From the NCBI GenBank assembly GCA_036852015.1, contig JAANDG010000036.1, forward strand, positions 435,625 to 499,624: 64,000 nucleotides of DNA, read 5' to 3'. The notes beneath the pieces were generated by a model. That model did no database searches. It saw only the letters and a list, made by a program, of their open reading frames with translations, and was not told where the DNA came from. Position numbers and translations under genes: made by a program. Shown one piece after another: positions 13,201 to 25,060 of this stretch (its first letter is position 1; each line of letters opens with the position of its first letter). Source of the DNA: Pelodera strongyloides (taxonomy: Eukaryota > Nematoda > Chromadorea > Rhabditida > Rhabditidae).

Positions 13201-16200
13201 GAGAAGACACAGGAATACAGTATGTCGGTCCACGTGACAGACGGAAAAGGTTTGTGGTTTACTCTTATTCCAGGTAAATGGTATTAGTCATTACATAGAA
13301 AAGTCAGAATGAAGTCATCAGTACCGAAAATCCAAATGGTGCACCGGAGATTGTTTGGCCCAATCTTGTCTCATGAGCCGCCCCTCCGACAGTGCGGAAA
13401 TCGTGAGCAAGCAGTTCGCGACCCGCTCAACGTCGGCCCATAGGCCGCAACTTACATAGAAAGCTTTCTCATTGTCTATCGAAAACTTCCAGGAAGATCA
13501 GCCGTTGCTCCTGTCCAACTCTTTGTCATGCCCGTCGACGAGTATCCACCGGTCTTCGGGAAACCATCGTACACGTTCCAAGTAAATTTATAAATCTCTT
13601 TCTCCGCCCTTCCTCATCTTTTCTCGCATACTTTTGATCCACTGTTTAGCAACCTTGTCCGGTACGTAATTGGTCACAGGTTCGATTCCAGTCCGCTGCT
13701 AATTATTTTGCTTTCAGGTTCCTCTTGATTCTGCCGTCGGCTCTGAAATTGGTCAGCTTTCTGCTGTCGATGCTGATTCAGGCAAGGATGGAAAGATACG
13801 GTACCGTTTGGAAGATTCTGGACGAGGATCAGACAGTCAGAGAAATACGGGGACAACATTCGTAGGAATAGACCCAGACACTGGAGTGATACGACTCACC
13901 AAAGAGGTACTGATTGTAGTTTGTAGTTGGTAGTTTGGAGATTGAACAATTAGATATGCTTGAAAATGATATCGTTACTCCCAAGTTTTTAGCAGGGTAT
14001 CACCTGTTTTGCTACTCGTGCGACTTATAGCATAAAGCATCGATAGCGGTGACAATCATAGAGAGAGCGGCGACACGGGATACCCTCTCAGACACCCGTG
14101 TGTGATATTAGCCCGTCTCGGGACGACGGAAATGTTCCGTTGGGGAACTCATTTGTATGCAAATTTTTCCTCAAGGTAGTCTAGATAGTCGAGAAATTTG
14201 CATACAACTGAGTTCCCCAACGGAACATTTCCGTCGTCCCGAGAATACGGTATATTGTTGTAGCACCTCATAGAAACCTGCGACGCGGATTGTGCTATTG
14301 TTCAAAGAGTTCAAAGTGTGCTGCTTTTCTGCATCGACCCAATTTTCAGATTGAAACCAAGCGGAACCGAACCATTCAAACGGCTATAATCATTGCGGAA
14401 AGCGGACCGTTACAGCAGACACGGATTCCAGTGTATTTTGAGGTAACATTTTTGTGACTAGCAAGCCTTCTTATTTTTGTTCGACCAAGCATAACCTAGT
14501 ACCACGCCCACTGTTTTTCTGATTATGATTACTATTCCTGCCATACCGTACAGTGTTATGACCGTCATGAATGGAGCACAATTTGCATATAATACAGTAG
14601 TTGTCTTTGCGTCTCAAAACCACGTACCATACCACTTCAAACATTTTGCTCGACAGAAAAGGGGTTTCATTTTCAAAACAACTTTCTATTTCAGATCGGA
14701 ACCTTTGGCCCGACGTCTGCATCTCCAATTCTCCCCTTCAGTATGGTCACTCTCGCTTCTGTAGCCGTCGTCGCTCTCTTCGTTGCCCTGCTCTGTATTC
14801 TGATTCTCTGCGTATTCCGGTATAAAGCAAAGTCCAAGGAGCTAGATAACCCGAAGAAACAGGTGATTCGATGTGATAAATCGTATACTAGCTTTGTTTT
14901 GATCTGTATGTTAGTTATAAGGAAGTATATAGTCTCCCCCTTTGATACGCTCTTTGAGGAGCTCCGAGAGTAAGGCTCAAGATATAAGCATCGATATAAG
15001 ATAGAGAGTGGCCCGCAACATTCGTCCATGCTTCATTCTTAGTTTTCAGTTTTTGAAATAAATATTAGAGATTGGAGTTTGAAGTTTGAAGTTTGAAGCT
15101 TTTAATCAATAAGTCATTCAGGTCTACTCGGTGAGCAAGGGCCAGGTGGCCGTGATGACTGACATCAATAGAATGTCGCCCAAATTTGTGCCGATGCCAC
15201 CTCTACGCTCAGAGCTGCCCAAGTCGAATAAGGTAGGATAGATCGTAGATGTTTGCATATCGGAACCGATTTATTTGCTTCACCTCTGAAACTGTACAAA
15301 TGTTCAAAGTGGTTACATACGCTCAATATCTTATTTCATTAGAGCGACATTTGCAAGATTTGCACATATTATGTTCAGAAACCATACCTAAACACTTCAT
15401 CAAATATAATTATAATTGTGCTGAGTGTAACAGGGAACTGTTTGCAAAGGAGAGCCGAGGTTTCCAAAAAATAATAATAACGTATTTCCAGACTTCATCG
15501 CTATCGTCATCCGCGTCCGCGCACTCGAACATTAGAAATTCTGGGTTATCTCGAGAATTTTTCTCGTCTAGGTCCCAGCCCGATTCAGGGATCGATCCGG
15601 ATACGGTAATCTAATTTTTACCTCAATTTCTGTAGGTAGGGTCACCTACATGGCTGTAGTGGTCTAAGGCGCTTTCTCAAGCAGAGCAGGCACTACGGCT
15701 CGTTTCTTCGACTTCTACCTATCTCGGTACAATTGGATTTTGCTCACAGCTATGATAGAAACCCCCGTGTCATTAGTCAATTATAATTATAATAATTTAT
15801 TGACACATTAATATAAGTGCGCATCATATAAAATGATGATGAGAGGTTGGCAAATTAAGTCACATGAGTTTCCTTCGAGAAAATTGATTAATTGTTATTT
15901 CTAATCGCAATGTAACCAAGTATATATGCATATACATACATATTTATATACCCTCATTTAGGTATCCTTGTCTTCGTCGATGACCGATTATCTAACTTCT
16001 TTGGGCGTAAATACATCGACATCACATCAACAGACGAGGCCAAGGATACGGAGGCTCGACCCGAGGTTTGTTCTATAATTTTTCTTTAAAGCGAACTACC
16101 GGCCGGTTTTTGAAACACATTGAGTACACCAGCATACTTATGCAGCTTATGCAAATGAATATAAAAAAATCAAGGTAAATTCGAGTAAATTAGCATAACT

Positions 16201-17280
16201 ACGTAAGAAGTCGGTTGTCCACCATGCGTTTCAAAAACCGGCCGGTATTTTGCTTTAATTTTGCACATAAAGACTCCTCAGCCTGAAGCCCCTTTTACCT
16301 TACGAGAGAATCAGTTTGTTTTTTGTTGGTACACATAGTGCGTAGTCCGGACGTATGATTGATGCTGCTTCTTTATCGGATTTATCGCAAGATTATGTTG
16401 ATTTGCTAAACATTTGCCTATAGTAGATTGATTTGCCTATGTTAGATAATACACAGCGTATGGAGGTACAATAGTCAACATAGTAGTTAGTAGGCTTACA
16501 ATTAGCATAGCCTAAGCACTTACAGTACTCATAAGGGTTCTTTCAGGGAAGCTGAGCTTAACGACTACATCTATGCCCGAGTAGATGACATAGTCGGACC
16601 GGGACCTCTGAACGTATCTAGGACGATGGACCCATTACTTCCCACTCACCCGATTACGGTATGTTTATCCAGAAAGTAAAAAGTAAACCCAACGCCTTTT
16701 GTCAGCGGCAACGAAAGAAATGATCAATTATGAACCGTGATTTTTTGTTTAGGTTTATTGATTACATTAATAACATACAATCAAAAGGCAACCCTAATAC
16801 AGAAATGCACATAAAAATATCCCATACTAACAATTGCAATAGTACATACATAGTTAAAATTTGAACTGGAATAGTGAACTAACAAATTCTCTGAGAGAAA
16901 GTACACGTGGTTCGACAATTAATCTTCTTTGCCAAACCTCATACAATTAGTGAGGCCGTCGATTAAGGCAGGCTTCACTGATTAATATAAGTGTGACAAG
17001 TGTTTCTCCGGCGAATTTTTTGTTTCCTGTCACAGCCACAGCCTATCTGAGTGCCAGACTGCCGCGGCAACCTCTCATTTTTGTGCCAAATGGGCGCGGC
17101 ACAAGGTCAACGTTTCCCAATTGCCTGCAATTATCCCCATTTCAGCTACCTCCGCTCAAGAACCAACCACCTCCCCCATTCCAGCCTTTGTCAGAGATTT
17201 TCTCCGAAATTGAACGCCTTCAAAAGGAGAACCGCCAACAACCAAAGATTATCAAAACGGGTGTTTCCATTGATATTTAG
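1..17280 (+). CDS. Large transmembrane cadherin, 3' part (5' end outside window)
   Basis: Calcium-dependent adhesion receptor of the plasma membrane. I model 32 exons: 1-107, 599-744, 1045-1145, 1624-1681, 1854-1967, 2243-2443, 3399-3523, 3956-4077, 4439-4555, 4763-4884, 5157-5242, 5698-5782, 6189-6302, 6572-6634, 6806-7017, 7724-7844, 10396-10509, 10965-11130, 11523-11715, 11876-12036, 12255-12429, 12690-12920, 13144-13249, 13493-13581, 13718-13906, 14350-14442, 14695-14862, 15122-15232, 15492-15605, 15962-16065, 16547-16658, 17146-17280. They sum to 4155 nt and stay in one frame to TAG (1384 residues). About ten cadherin repeats are visible, with calcium motifs such as DLNDNAPQF, VLDENDNVPVF, VLDENDNAPYL, DADSG and VRASDNG; some are degenerate (DTNNHSPRF). 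A membrane helix lies near residues 1154-1178, followed by a basic stop-transfer (RYKAKSK) and a Ser/Pro-rich tail ending VSIDI. A Dachsous-type identity is possible but I could not establish it. Introns host several repeats. Confidence 0.92.
2727..3232. repeat. Long fold-back element in cadherin intron
   Basis: Two arms of roughly 240 bp (about 2727-2975 and 2985-3232) are near-perfect reverse complements. The outer ends read AAGGGATAGGTTCATC and GATGAACCTATCCCTT. The centre holds an imperfect inverted ACACTCGGC motif. No ORF is present, so this looks like a non-autonomous fold-back transposon in the intron between cadherin exons 6 and 7. Confidence 0.88.
3552..3724. mobile_element. TTAA-flanked MITE, family A copy
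   Basis: TTAA followed by AGCGAAATACCGGCCGG at the left and its reverse complement followed by TTAA at the right, 173 bp in total. The pattern fits a piggyBac-type non-autonomous element with a TTAA target duplication. It lies immediately after a short stretch of the intron that follows cadherin exon 7. Confidence 0.88.
7869..10262. mobile_element. 2.4-kb element with long terminal inverted repeats
   Basis: The left end (AGGGACGCGGTCACTGAAAA onward) is repeated as reverse complement at 10190-10262, essentially perfect for about 73 bp. Weaker matching continues for another 100 bp, including a shared CCGAGATATTCACC. The element fills most of the intron between cadherin exons at 7724-7844 and 10396-10509. 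No transposase is recognisable. One exon-like piece with both splice sites sits at about 9157-9228, and a GTTCGCA tandem repeat lies at about 8833-8885. Confidence 0.8.
8833..8885 (+). repeat. GTTCGCA short tandem repeat
   Basis: Six or seven copies of the heptamer GTTCGCA, one interrupted, inside the 2.4-kb inverted-repeat element. Confidence 0.8.
10566..10746. mobile_element. TTAA-flanked MITE, family A copy
   Basis: TTAA plus AGCGAAATACCGGCCGG at the left and ACCGGCCGGTATTTTGCT plus TTAA at the right. It is 181 bp long, in the intron between cadherin exons 10396-10509 and 10965-11130. Confidence 0.88.
14108..14250. repeat. Palindromic MITE, family C copy 1
   Basis: Reverse-complement arms around CGACGGAAATGTTCCGTTGG and TTTGTATGCAAATTT. 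A second copy lies at 50695-50845. It sits in the intron before the cadherin exon at 14350. Confidence 0.85.
15785..15870 (+). repeat. Dispersed repeat with ATGATGATGA tail motif, copy 1
   Basis: The block containing ATAATTTATTGACACATTA and CATCATATAAAATGATGATG recurs at 18755-18842. A related piece lies in reverse orientation at about 61262-61320. It may be the 3' end of a retroelement, which is inference only. Confidence 0.6.
16086..16258. mobile_element. TTAA-flanked MITE, family A copy
   Basis: 173 bp with TTAA at both ends and the inverted CCGGCCGGTTTTTGAAAC termini. It starts about 20 nt after the donor of the cadherin exon at 15962-16065. Confidence 0.88.
16752..16850 (+). repeat. Dispersed repeat family, copy 1
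   Basis: A block containing TTTATTGAT, ACATACAATCAAAAGGCA and later ATACTAACAA recurs with mismatches at about 62470-62570. It has no coding potential. It lies in the last cadherin intron. Confidence 0.6.
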
Positions 17281-19461
17281 TGTAGAAATTAATATTAGGA
17301 CGAATTCGAATTTAACTAAACTCCGCCCACTTTATGTCCCTTTCGGAATATTTTTCTGTCACTTTCATACTCGGAAACCCGAAACCCACTATCTAGTTTC
17401 GCGTCTGTATCTCTCATTTTCACACTATCTATGACAGAGACGAAAGTGGGCGTTGTTTTCGTTTTTAGGTCCAAATTGAATAGTTTAACTTAACTTGTAT
17501 GTGTACATAGATATACCTCCCGATTTATTACAAAAAATTGTATCCGGAGTACAGCAGATATTCTCTCTTTATTGAGAAAAAACGCAATAATTTAGGGATT
17601 TACAGTTATGGTTATATGGGAAAACCCGTGCCCATGTCGTTACTGGTCCATGAACATTTGACGATGGTTTTGTGAAAACCATCACGAAGTGGTCACGAGG
17701 CAGTCTTTTCATGTTGATTTTTTTCGTTGAAAACCGTCACGACAAGGGCCCGACCGTATCCTGTGTAGTAGCAAATTTGAAAAAAAAATTCTGTAGCAGC
17801 TAACACATTCATAGTGCAGAAAAGAATAAACAAGACCGATACTTCGTCTAGTCACATGGTACATATTTTCAGTGCATTTCAATAGTTATGTCAGTTATGT
17901 GTACTTATATTATTTCTAAGCATTTTATATCTTTTTACTGCCAACCATCAGTGCTAACATTTAGCATAGATAGATATTCAATCCTAATGTGTAGTATAGA
18001 GATAGACTAATCCTAATTAGATTATTATTGTATGTAACAAAACTACTAACAATGGAAGTTTGTATAAAGTAACTCCCCGTACTTGATATCTTCTATGGTG
18101 CTTTCACATTTCAGTTTGCACGATGTGTTGACTGTTGACCAATGTTTTACAACTATATAAAATTATTTATTTTTTTGAAATTACCACTAAATGTGGTGCT
18201 TACATAAAGAGATTAATATTATACAAATATGTATGTCAACTTACGCTCTCGAACTAACAAGGAACACCCGATTACTGTAATAACAAGCAAAAAGTCAAAC
18301 TGTTAATTGTACCACAAATATCAATTTCCAGCTACTGTAGAGCGACATGACACGTGATTTGTGAAACGTACGCGATTACTCAAATTGTGCTCCATTCTGT
18401 GACTATCCAGCACAAACCACGTGCCATATCGCTTAAAAAATCCTAATTTATCTGTTCCTGTCCTGGCTCTCTCTCGCAAAATGAGTTAACAACAAAGAAC
18501 AAAGAACAAAAAATAAAACATCAACTAATTATTACAATATGGTCCATTCAGGGTGATCTAGCTAAACCTACCATACTACACGACATCTAACTCTACGGTA
18601 CTTACAGTATAATCATTAAATGTTGCATAAGCCAATGTATTTCCAGACAAAGTAGCTCCATACAGAAGATTTGCACCTAAAATATGTCCTAAAGTGCACT
18701 TAGAAGTACCGTAACCCTTGCTACAAAAACATCTATTTTAATTTCTTTAGACATAATAATAATAATTTATTGACACATTATATAAAATATATAAGTGTGC
18801 ATCATATAAAATGATGATGAGAAGGTTGGCAAATTAAGCCACATGCAACGATTGCTTGAGGTTCGTTTATAAGAAAAGAGTAACACCTTGCTACAAATCA
18901 ATTACCAATAAGATTAAGTGTTTCGCCATAGTTAAGATTTTTGAATTTTCGTGCATTACCTCAGGAAATAAAGCAATAACATAACCACACAAGAGTAAAT
19001 TATAGTAACATAAATGTATATACTACGGCATGCCTAAGAATAGTTTCTACCTAGCCACCTTTCTCAAATTCTAGCATCCGTAATATACCTCCACCCGCAG
19101 TAATTCGAATGCGCTATGCACGAAAATTCATGTACCGCACATGGTAGTTTTTGTGGATAAGCCACAGGCGTACTACTCAAGGATACCGGTAATTTGATTA
19201 AATACAAGTTTATTTCATGGATTGTTCACTGAGGTTGGTTCCATACATACATAAGTTTGATTCTGATATGCTTCCTTTAGAACGCAGATAAACATAACAA
19301 ATACAATTCGATGTAGACAACAGTTGAAAATAGATACGAAACGAAATAACAGAGGTGAAAGTAAATATGATATTTAGTTTTCTTCGAGACTTTTCCATGA
19401 TGTAGATGTAGCTGCAAACTCTAATGGCCGTTTTTAGAAGATTTCTAAATGAATGTGATGA
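17281..19461. other. 3' flank of cadherin gene; no gene seen
   Basis: AT-rich sequence between the cadherin stop and the 3' end of the LINE fragment. I see a dispersed-repeat copy at 18755-18842 and inverted GGTTTTGTGAAAACC at about 17663-17688. No coding exon with convincing similarity is visible on either strand. The last exon of the DPH7-like gene could in principle lie here, but I did not find it. Confidence 0.6.
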
Positions 19462-21360
19462 TTAATTCGTTCTTGGAATATAGGTATATTCCTTAAACCC
19501 GACTGTGATATCATTTTCTTCGAAACTATTTAGAATTTGAGTAATGTCTGATGATTTCAATAGTCTTTTAAAGGTTTTAGAATCATGTGCCTTTAGCAAT
19601 TGTTCTGGAATTTTGTTTAACCATCTGGCCGTACGCAGAAAGAAACTGTGATAAAACGGGTTACGCTTTGCCAAAGGAACATGATATTCAAACGACGATA
19701 ATCGTCCTCGAGTAGGCTTCATTACATAATATTTACTAAAGGAGTTGGCTAATTCGCCTTTCAAAAGTTTGAATGTGAATATAAGGTCGTGTTGGATTCT
19801 TCTTTGTTGCAAAGAAAGCAGGTTAAACTTACGTAATCGGTCTGAGTAAGATGGGATCAGGGTGCATTTTGGGTAACATTTTTGAAAGATCATGCGAGTG
19901 ATTCTTGACTGCACTTTTTCGACACGTAGTTTATCTTTTTTGAGATACGGATTCCAGACAACGCTTGCAAACTCTAACAGAGGACGGACCCAAGTTTTAT
20001 ACGATTTTACGAGAATCAGAGGATTTCGCTGCTTAATGCTCTTAGTAAGAGCATACCAAACGCCCATACTTTTCGTACATATATTAGAAATGTGGTCAAC
20101 AAAATGCCAATTATCTTGTATCTGAATTCCCAAATCTCTCATAGAAGAAACCATGCCCAATTGAGTACCATTCACACTGTACTTATACTTACAGTTTTTC
20201 TTTCCCATATATAGAACTTTACATTTTTCACTAGCCAACTCAATTTGCCAATCGATGCAATACTTCGACAACATATCTAGCGACTTTTCTAATGCGAGAT
20301 TGGCACTGAAAGCTTCATGTGCTTGATAACTACAGTAGATTTTACAATCATCGGCAAAACAGCGTATGTTTATGTTTGGAGAAGTTCGAATTACATTGGG
20401 AAGATCACATATATACAAAAGAAACAAGATAGGACCAAGTACAGAGCCTTGAGGCACTCCAGATGTAGCACTACATTCATCAGACAAACAGTCATTTACT
20501 TTTACTTGAAAGGTTCTACCCGCTAAGAAATCAGACAAACCAGTAAATTAACTGTAGAGGAAAGCCCAGCATTTGAAGTTTGAAGAGCAATTTGGAGTGA
20601 ACCACCTTATCAAAGGCTTTTGCAATGTCTAAGTATATTACATCTACACATTCGCCTTTTTCATAAGAAGAGAGCCATTGTTTCTGTACATCAAGCATCT
20701 GTAGATCTACAGATTTCCCCCTAATAAACCCGTATTGTTCTTCTGGCATGCAATTTAACCGCTCAATATATTTGTACAATTGATGTTTTACTATCATTTC
20801 CATGGTCTTGCAAACAGCACTGTTAATACATATAGGCCTGAAGTGTACTGGATATTTAGGCTTCGGAACCTTAGGAACAGGAGTTACAATAGATTTTCTC
20901 CAAATGTTAGGCATTCTACCCGTTTCTAGAGAGATATTATAAATAAAAGACAATGGTTCTGACAATTCGTTTTTACAAAATTTCAAGAAAAACTGAGGAA
21001 TTCCGTCTGATGTCAAAGAAAACGAATTTTTTAGCCTGCCAAGTGTTTTACACACGTCTTGAGGAAAAATAACCGGTAGTGAAGCCTTAGTATGGATATC
21101 TGATCTAGAATACATCATAGGGAAAGTGCCATTATCACGTGTGAATACGGACTCAAACTGATTTCCTAAGAGGTTTGCTTTTTCATAACTATCATAAACA
21201 CATTGGTCATCGAGCGGATTGTGAATAACACCTATTGATGATCTACCTTTGATACGTGAATTTACGTACGTATAAAATTTCTTCCCAAATTTGTTCTCAA
21301 AAGCTTTATTTTCCTTATAGGCATAAAACCTTTCCAACGATTTGCAACGATTCCAGACAT
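19462..21360 (-). mobile_element. 5'-truncated LINE with frameshifted reverse transcriptase
   Basis: Two overlapping minus-strand reading frames (21337-20531, then 20538-19462) together cover most of a non-LTR retrotransposon reverse transcriptase. Family motifs seen are [32 protein letters not shown] and the catalytic FADD box. After these comes a thumb and C-terminal region with the usual [14 protein letters not shown] and [13 protein letters not shown] blocks. The two halves are out of frame near 20531-20545, where a run of T on the minus strand looks one base too long. No endonuclease domain is present and recognisable coding stops near 21360, so the copy is 5'-truncated and dead. The motifs look CR1/jockey-like; I am not certain of the clade. 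It lies just downstream of the DPH7-like exons, in the same orientation. Confidence 0.93.
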
Positions 21361-21484
21361 TTGCCCTATGTTAGTGCAGCCGAGTGGACGTCCAGTTTTC
21401 ACGGTGACAAAAATTTCAACTTCTAAATCTCAACACTAAACTGTATCATATGTCATCCTCTTAGTAAGTCATCCACAAAGTAAA

Positions 21485-23521
21485 TCAAAAACCTGGTGTC
21501 TCGTCCGCTTGAACCTTTTGAAGATCCGCATCCAAAACAGCCCATCCTCCATACATACACGCGGCAACCAAACGGCCATTATCGTGCTGCTCGATATTCC
21601 AAACACCGCCGGACAACTAAAGCTAAAGCGGTATGGCCCGTGGTTTTGTAATGAATACTGACAACAGCAATAAAATGCACTATATGCAAATTGCGATCCG
21701 TATGTGCCCTTCCCGCAAACGTGGGCATCGAAATTTGCGTATAATACATGGGAGTACTCTAAGGTAATATTTTGAGGATATTCTGGGACGCCTAACAGTT
21801 CAACTTATTTCTTTGGTTTTCTCACCTTTCTCATACCCATTAAAAGATATATGTAAATAAAAGGTAACATACAATAAAACGTACCTTATTTTCCTTTAAA
21901 ACCTCTTTCAAATTTCTCCTGTCAAATAACCTCACGTGATCGTCGTAAGAACCAGTCAGTATCAAGTACTCATCTCTAAAGAAGCAAAGACTTCAAAAAT
22001 GGTACAAAATGGTACAGCTCTGTTATTTGGGAATATGAAGGTAAGTATGTCCCGTCAGGGAAAGAGTCGTACCTGACTCGGGTCTACATCTGTAGCAAAA
22101 CATAAATCGAAATACCGGCCGGTTTTTGAAACGTATCGAGTCACCAGCATTCTTATGCAGCTTATGCAAATCAACTAGAATAAAAAATCGAGCTAAATTC
22201 GAGTAAATTAGCATAAATACGTAAGAATTCAGTTGTCCACAATGCGTTTCAAAAACCGGCCGGTATTCCGCTTTAAGTTCAACTTCCAAAGCATAAAGCA
22301 AACCTTCCCGTCACAAAAGTCACACCGCTGCCAAATATTCTAGTTTGTGAGATTTTCGTGTGCGACGCCAAATCCCAGAGAATCATGGACGCATCCTCGG
22401 CACCAGAGACACAGTACTGAGGCGTGAGGAAAGAACACGTCCATACCTAAATGAGAGGAGAATCAGAAGGGGCAATACTTAGGATGTGCATAGAACTAAA
22501 GTTTCAACTAGTTCCACTTGAAAACCACGCCTTGTCGAATTTATGAGCTCCCGGTCAGCACACCAAGTACCGTAGACGTTCCATCTATGAGTATGTACAT
22601 CGCTCCAAGGTTTTCAGAATCTTCTAAGTTACAGTACACAGTAGCGGCAGTACACGGTAGCAGTCTGTACCGTATATGCATAAATTGATATTCATCGTAG
22701 TACAGCACACGTACAGTACTATTTATTACAAACATTGAAAATTGAAACCCATTATTATAAAGAACAAACGCTCCTCGCAACCCTCTCCAGTATACGGTAA
22801 CGAGTGCGCGTCCCATTCGCTAATCACCACTTGGGTATTCAAATCGGCCAGGTACATTTTGCCATTCTTATCCGAAGTCAGCGCAGCAGAACCGCACAGC
22901 GATACGTCCAAAAGCATGGTGTCTAAAACGACAATAAATGCGCGATCTGTCAAGAAACACTAATCATTAGTTGCTCCCCACTTATCACACTTTAGAAGCG
23001 TACTTTTTCATTAAGTCCATATGAGTGAAACGCATCCGCTATTAAAATGCTAAAACCAAGCGGCGCGAGAATAGCGAGCATAATTGCAAGTCAATCCTAC
23101 TTAGCGTGCGCGAAATCGGCGAAATCAATACAGTTTGCCGTTTTCGCGTGGCTTGCACGCCAAGTTTCAGCAAACACGATTCCCTAGGATAACATGTTCT
23201 CATTTCGTGTGATCATGTTCATAGGATCTAGCAATAAACCATTCCCATTCCGTGTTAATTGCATGGGTATGTGGCGTGGGTAGCGGCGAAAGCAAGGTGC
23301 GCAGCGCAAACGTAACTTTTCGCGTAAAGTTTACACCGTAGCTAAAAGAGGTACAATGTCACGACAAAAACAAACTCACCAGACACTGACATCCCAGCAT
23401 CAATAGTCAGATCCTTTACATTAGCCACTGAGAGTGAGCCATCGGTTAGAGCCGAAACAACACTATGCGAATTCATAAACTCGAATCGAAACACACCGGC
23501 CGTTGTCTCAATTACAGAATC
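21485..23521 (-). CDS. dph7: DPH7-like WD-repeat diphthine methylesterase, first exon missing
   Basis: DPH7 removes the methyl ester from diphthine on elongation factor 2 before final amidation, in the cytosol. Minus-strand exons: 23521-23380, 22922-22782, about 22547-22518, 22446-22304, 21975-21885, 21616-21485. They encode WD-repeat segments: GSLSVANVKDLTI, ALTSDKNGKMYLADL with EWDAH, AHKFDKAWFS, CVSGAEDASMILWDL, ILTGSYDDHVRLFDRRNLKE and SGGVWNIEQHDNGRLVAACM. The last two match the GSYD-H-LWDTRN and GGVWRI blocks of DPH7. Frames agree at most joins. The join between the small exon and 22446 has no canonical GT donor in the right phase. The exon for the N-terminus is not found upstream, and the C-terminal block after the GGVW repeat is absent, with an early TGA at 21485-21487. 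It may therefore be partial, alternatively spliced or decaying. Intergenic MITEs have invaded its introns. Confidence 0.75.
22101..22276. mobile_element. TTAA-type MITE, family A copy in DPH7-like intron
   Basis: Inverted CCGGCCGGTTTTTGAAAC termini. The left flank has decayed to ATAAATCG, while the right end keeps GCTTTAA. It occupies the intron between the exons at 21975 and 22304. Confidence 0.85.
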
Positions 23522-23592
23522 CTGAAATAAGGTGTGTTAGGTACCAATTACACAATTTGAGGAGCGATACTAAGCATTGTGCCATCACTGGG

Positions 23593-23905
23593 GAAACTTG
23601 GCGACATCGCCGCGCCGAAACGAGGGTCCGCCACAGCGGGGCGGCGCACTGCGCCTAGAGCGCGCGGTCGGCGCGCCACAGGTGCGCGAAAGGATATTCA
23701 ACTCAATTGGGCGAACCTGCGGCGTACACTTTGTAGGTTCCGCGGCAAGTCCGCCGTATGTGCGCTCCAGGATGCGCCCTGAGGCCGCCGTAGGTGCGCC
23801 ATTTACCACTTGCGCACTCCGGCGCACCCGCCGCGCACCTTAGGCGGAGTGCGCGGCACCGCTGTGGCGGACCCTCATTTTTGGCGCGGCGATGTCGCCA
23901 AGTTT
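23593..23905. repeat. GC-rich palindromic element
   Basis: CTTGGCGACATCGCCGCGCC at the left and GGCGCGGCGATGTCGCCAAG at the right are exact reverse complements. Further inverted CCGCCACAGCGG blocks lie inside. It is markedly GC-richer than its surroundings. Open frames here exist on both strands only because it is a palindrome. A related GC-rich piece occurs at about 63160-63236. Confidence 0.85.
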
Positions 23906-24349
23906 CACGTTGATAAGTGCGCCAATCGCGCGCCTTCGACAGCTAGAGCTCCGATCGGGCACCAACTTACAAAATGATGTATGTCACATGTGAATCAAAT
24001 GCGCCAAATTGAATTGAACACCTTTCGTGTTTCGCACCTGTGCGAAGTGGGTCGGCAGCGCTGCAGCACACTGGCGACTCAATCGTAATCCCTTTGTGCG
24101 CGGCGAGTTTTTCGCGTTGCTCTTAATTAGATATATTCACAAATACCTTTACAAGATCGTGACTCATGACGTGCAGGGCGCCTGTTCGTTGTTCACCTTC
24201 AGATTGCAATTGATAAGTGGACACAACCAGCGCTTCGGGTAAATGAAACCTGGCGAAGGCTGGACGCTGTTCCAATATTTTGGTTCTCCGCATTCTGAAG
24301 TAGGCTTAATTACCCAGGCTTTACGCATGACATTACTCTTGTTACGGTG

Positions 24350-25060
24350 TTTTAAACCATAAAACATCGTGACAAGAGAACAACACAGCGTTTTCATTCA
24401 AACAAAGTATCGTCACGGCCTTTTAGGCCACAAAACATCGTGAGAAGCGGAAATCACGATGTTTTCAATCAAGAAACCCCACGCCACGGTGTTTTAGTCC
24501 AAGCGTGGAAACGTAAAAAGAGAAAACCACGGTGTTTCAATCAATAAATATCTTATCACGGTGTTTTATTTAGTGCACAAAACACCGTAACCAGAGGAAA
24601 TCACGGTGTTCTAAATCAATCATCTTGTCACGACATCATAGTCCATAAAACACCGTGACAAGATAAGATCACGGTATTTCACTCAATCAATATCTTATCA
24701 CGGTGTTTTATTTAGTGCACAAAACATCGTGACAAGAGGAAACCACGGTGTTTTCAATCATTTAACATATCATCACGACGAGAAAACACCGAGACAAGAA
24801 AAAAACCGGTGTTGACCAGTCAACATGTCGCCACGGTGTTCTAGCCAAGAGGAAACCACGATGTTTTCGATAAAAAGTTTTCATTCACGGTGTTCCCAAG
24901 CAACCAACGTCTCAACATAATGTTTACGTGTGTAAATAGACCGTCAAACGTTGGAAAAACACCGTACGTTCTCTTTCTGAAAAAAAAAACGCCGTGAAAG
25001 AGTGAACATCACGGTGTTTTCAATCAATCAACATCACAACGTTTTAAAAGGGTCGTGACA
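24350..25060. repeat. CACGGTGTTTT array in alternating orientation
   Basis: More than fifteen copies or near-copies of CACGGTGTTTT, or its reverse complement AAAACACCGTG, are separated by 20-60 bp of AT-rich sequence, often with AATCAA and GTGACAAGA next to them. A larger unit containing TATTTAGTGCACAAAACA recurs at about 24545-24600 and 24697-24750. There is no coding content. Spacing is irregular, so it is a satellite-like array rather than CRISPR. Confidence 0.8.

Noticed and set aside
23577..23843. Arg/Gly-rich ORFs on both strands
   Set aside because: Both arise from the GC-rich palindromic element; mirror-image frames indicate no coding constraint.
24350..25060. Possible CRISPR-like array
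   Set aside because: The genome is eukaryotic, repeats alternate in orientation and vary, spacing is irregular and no cas genes are present.
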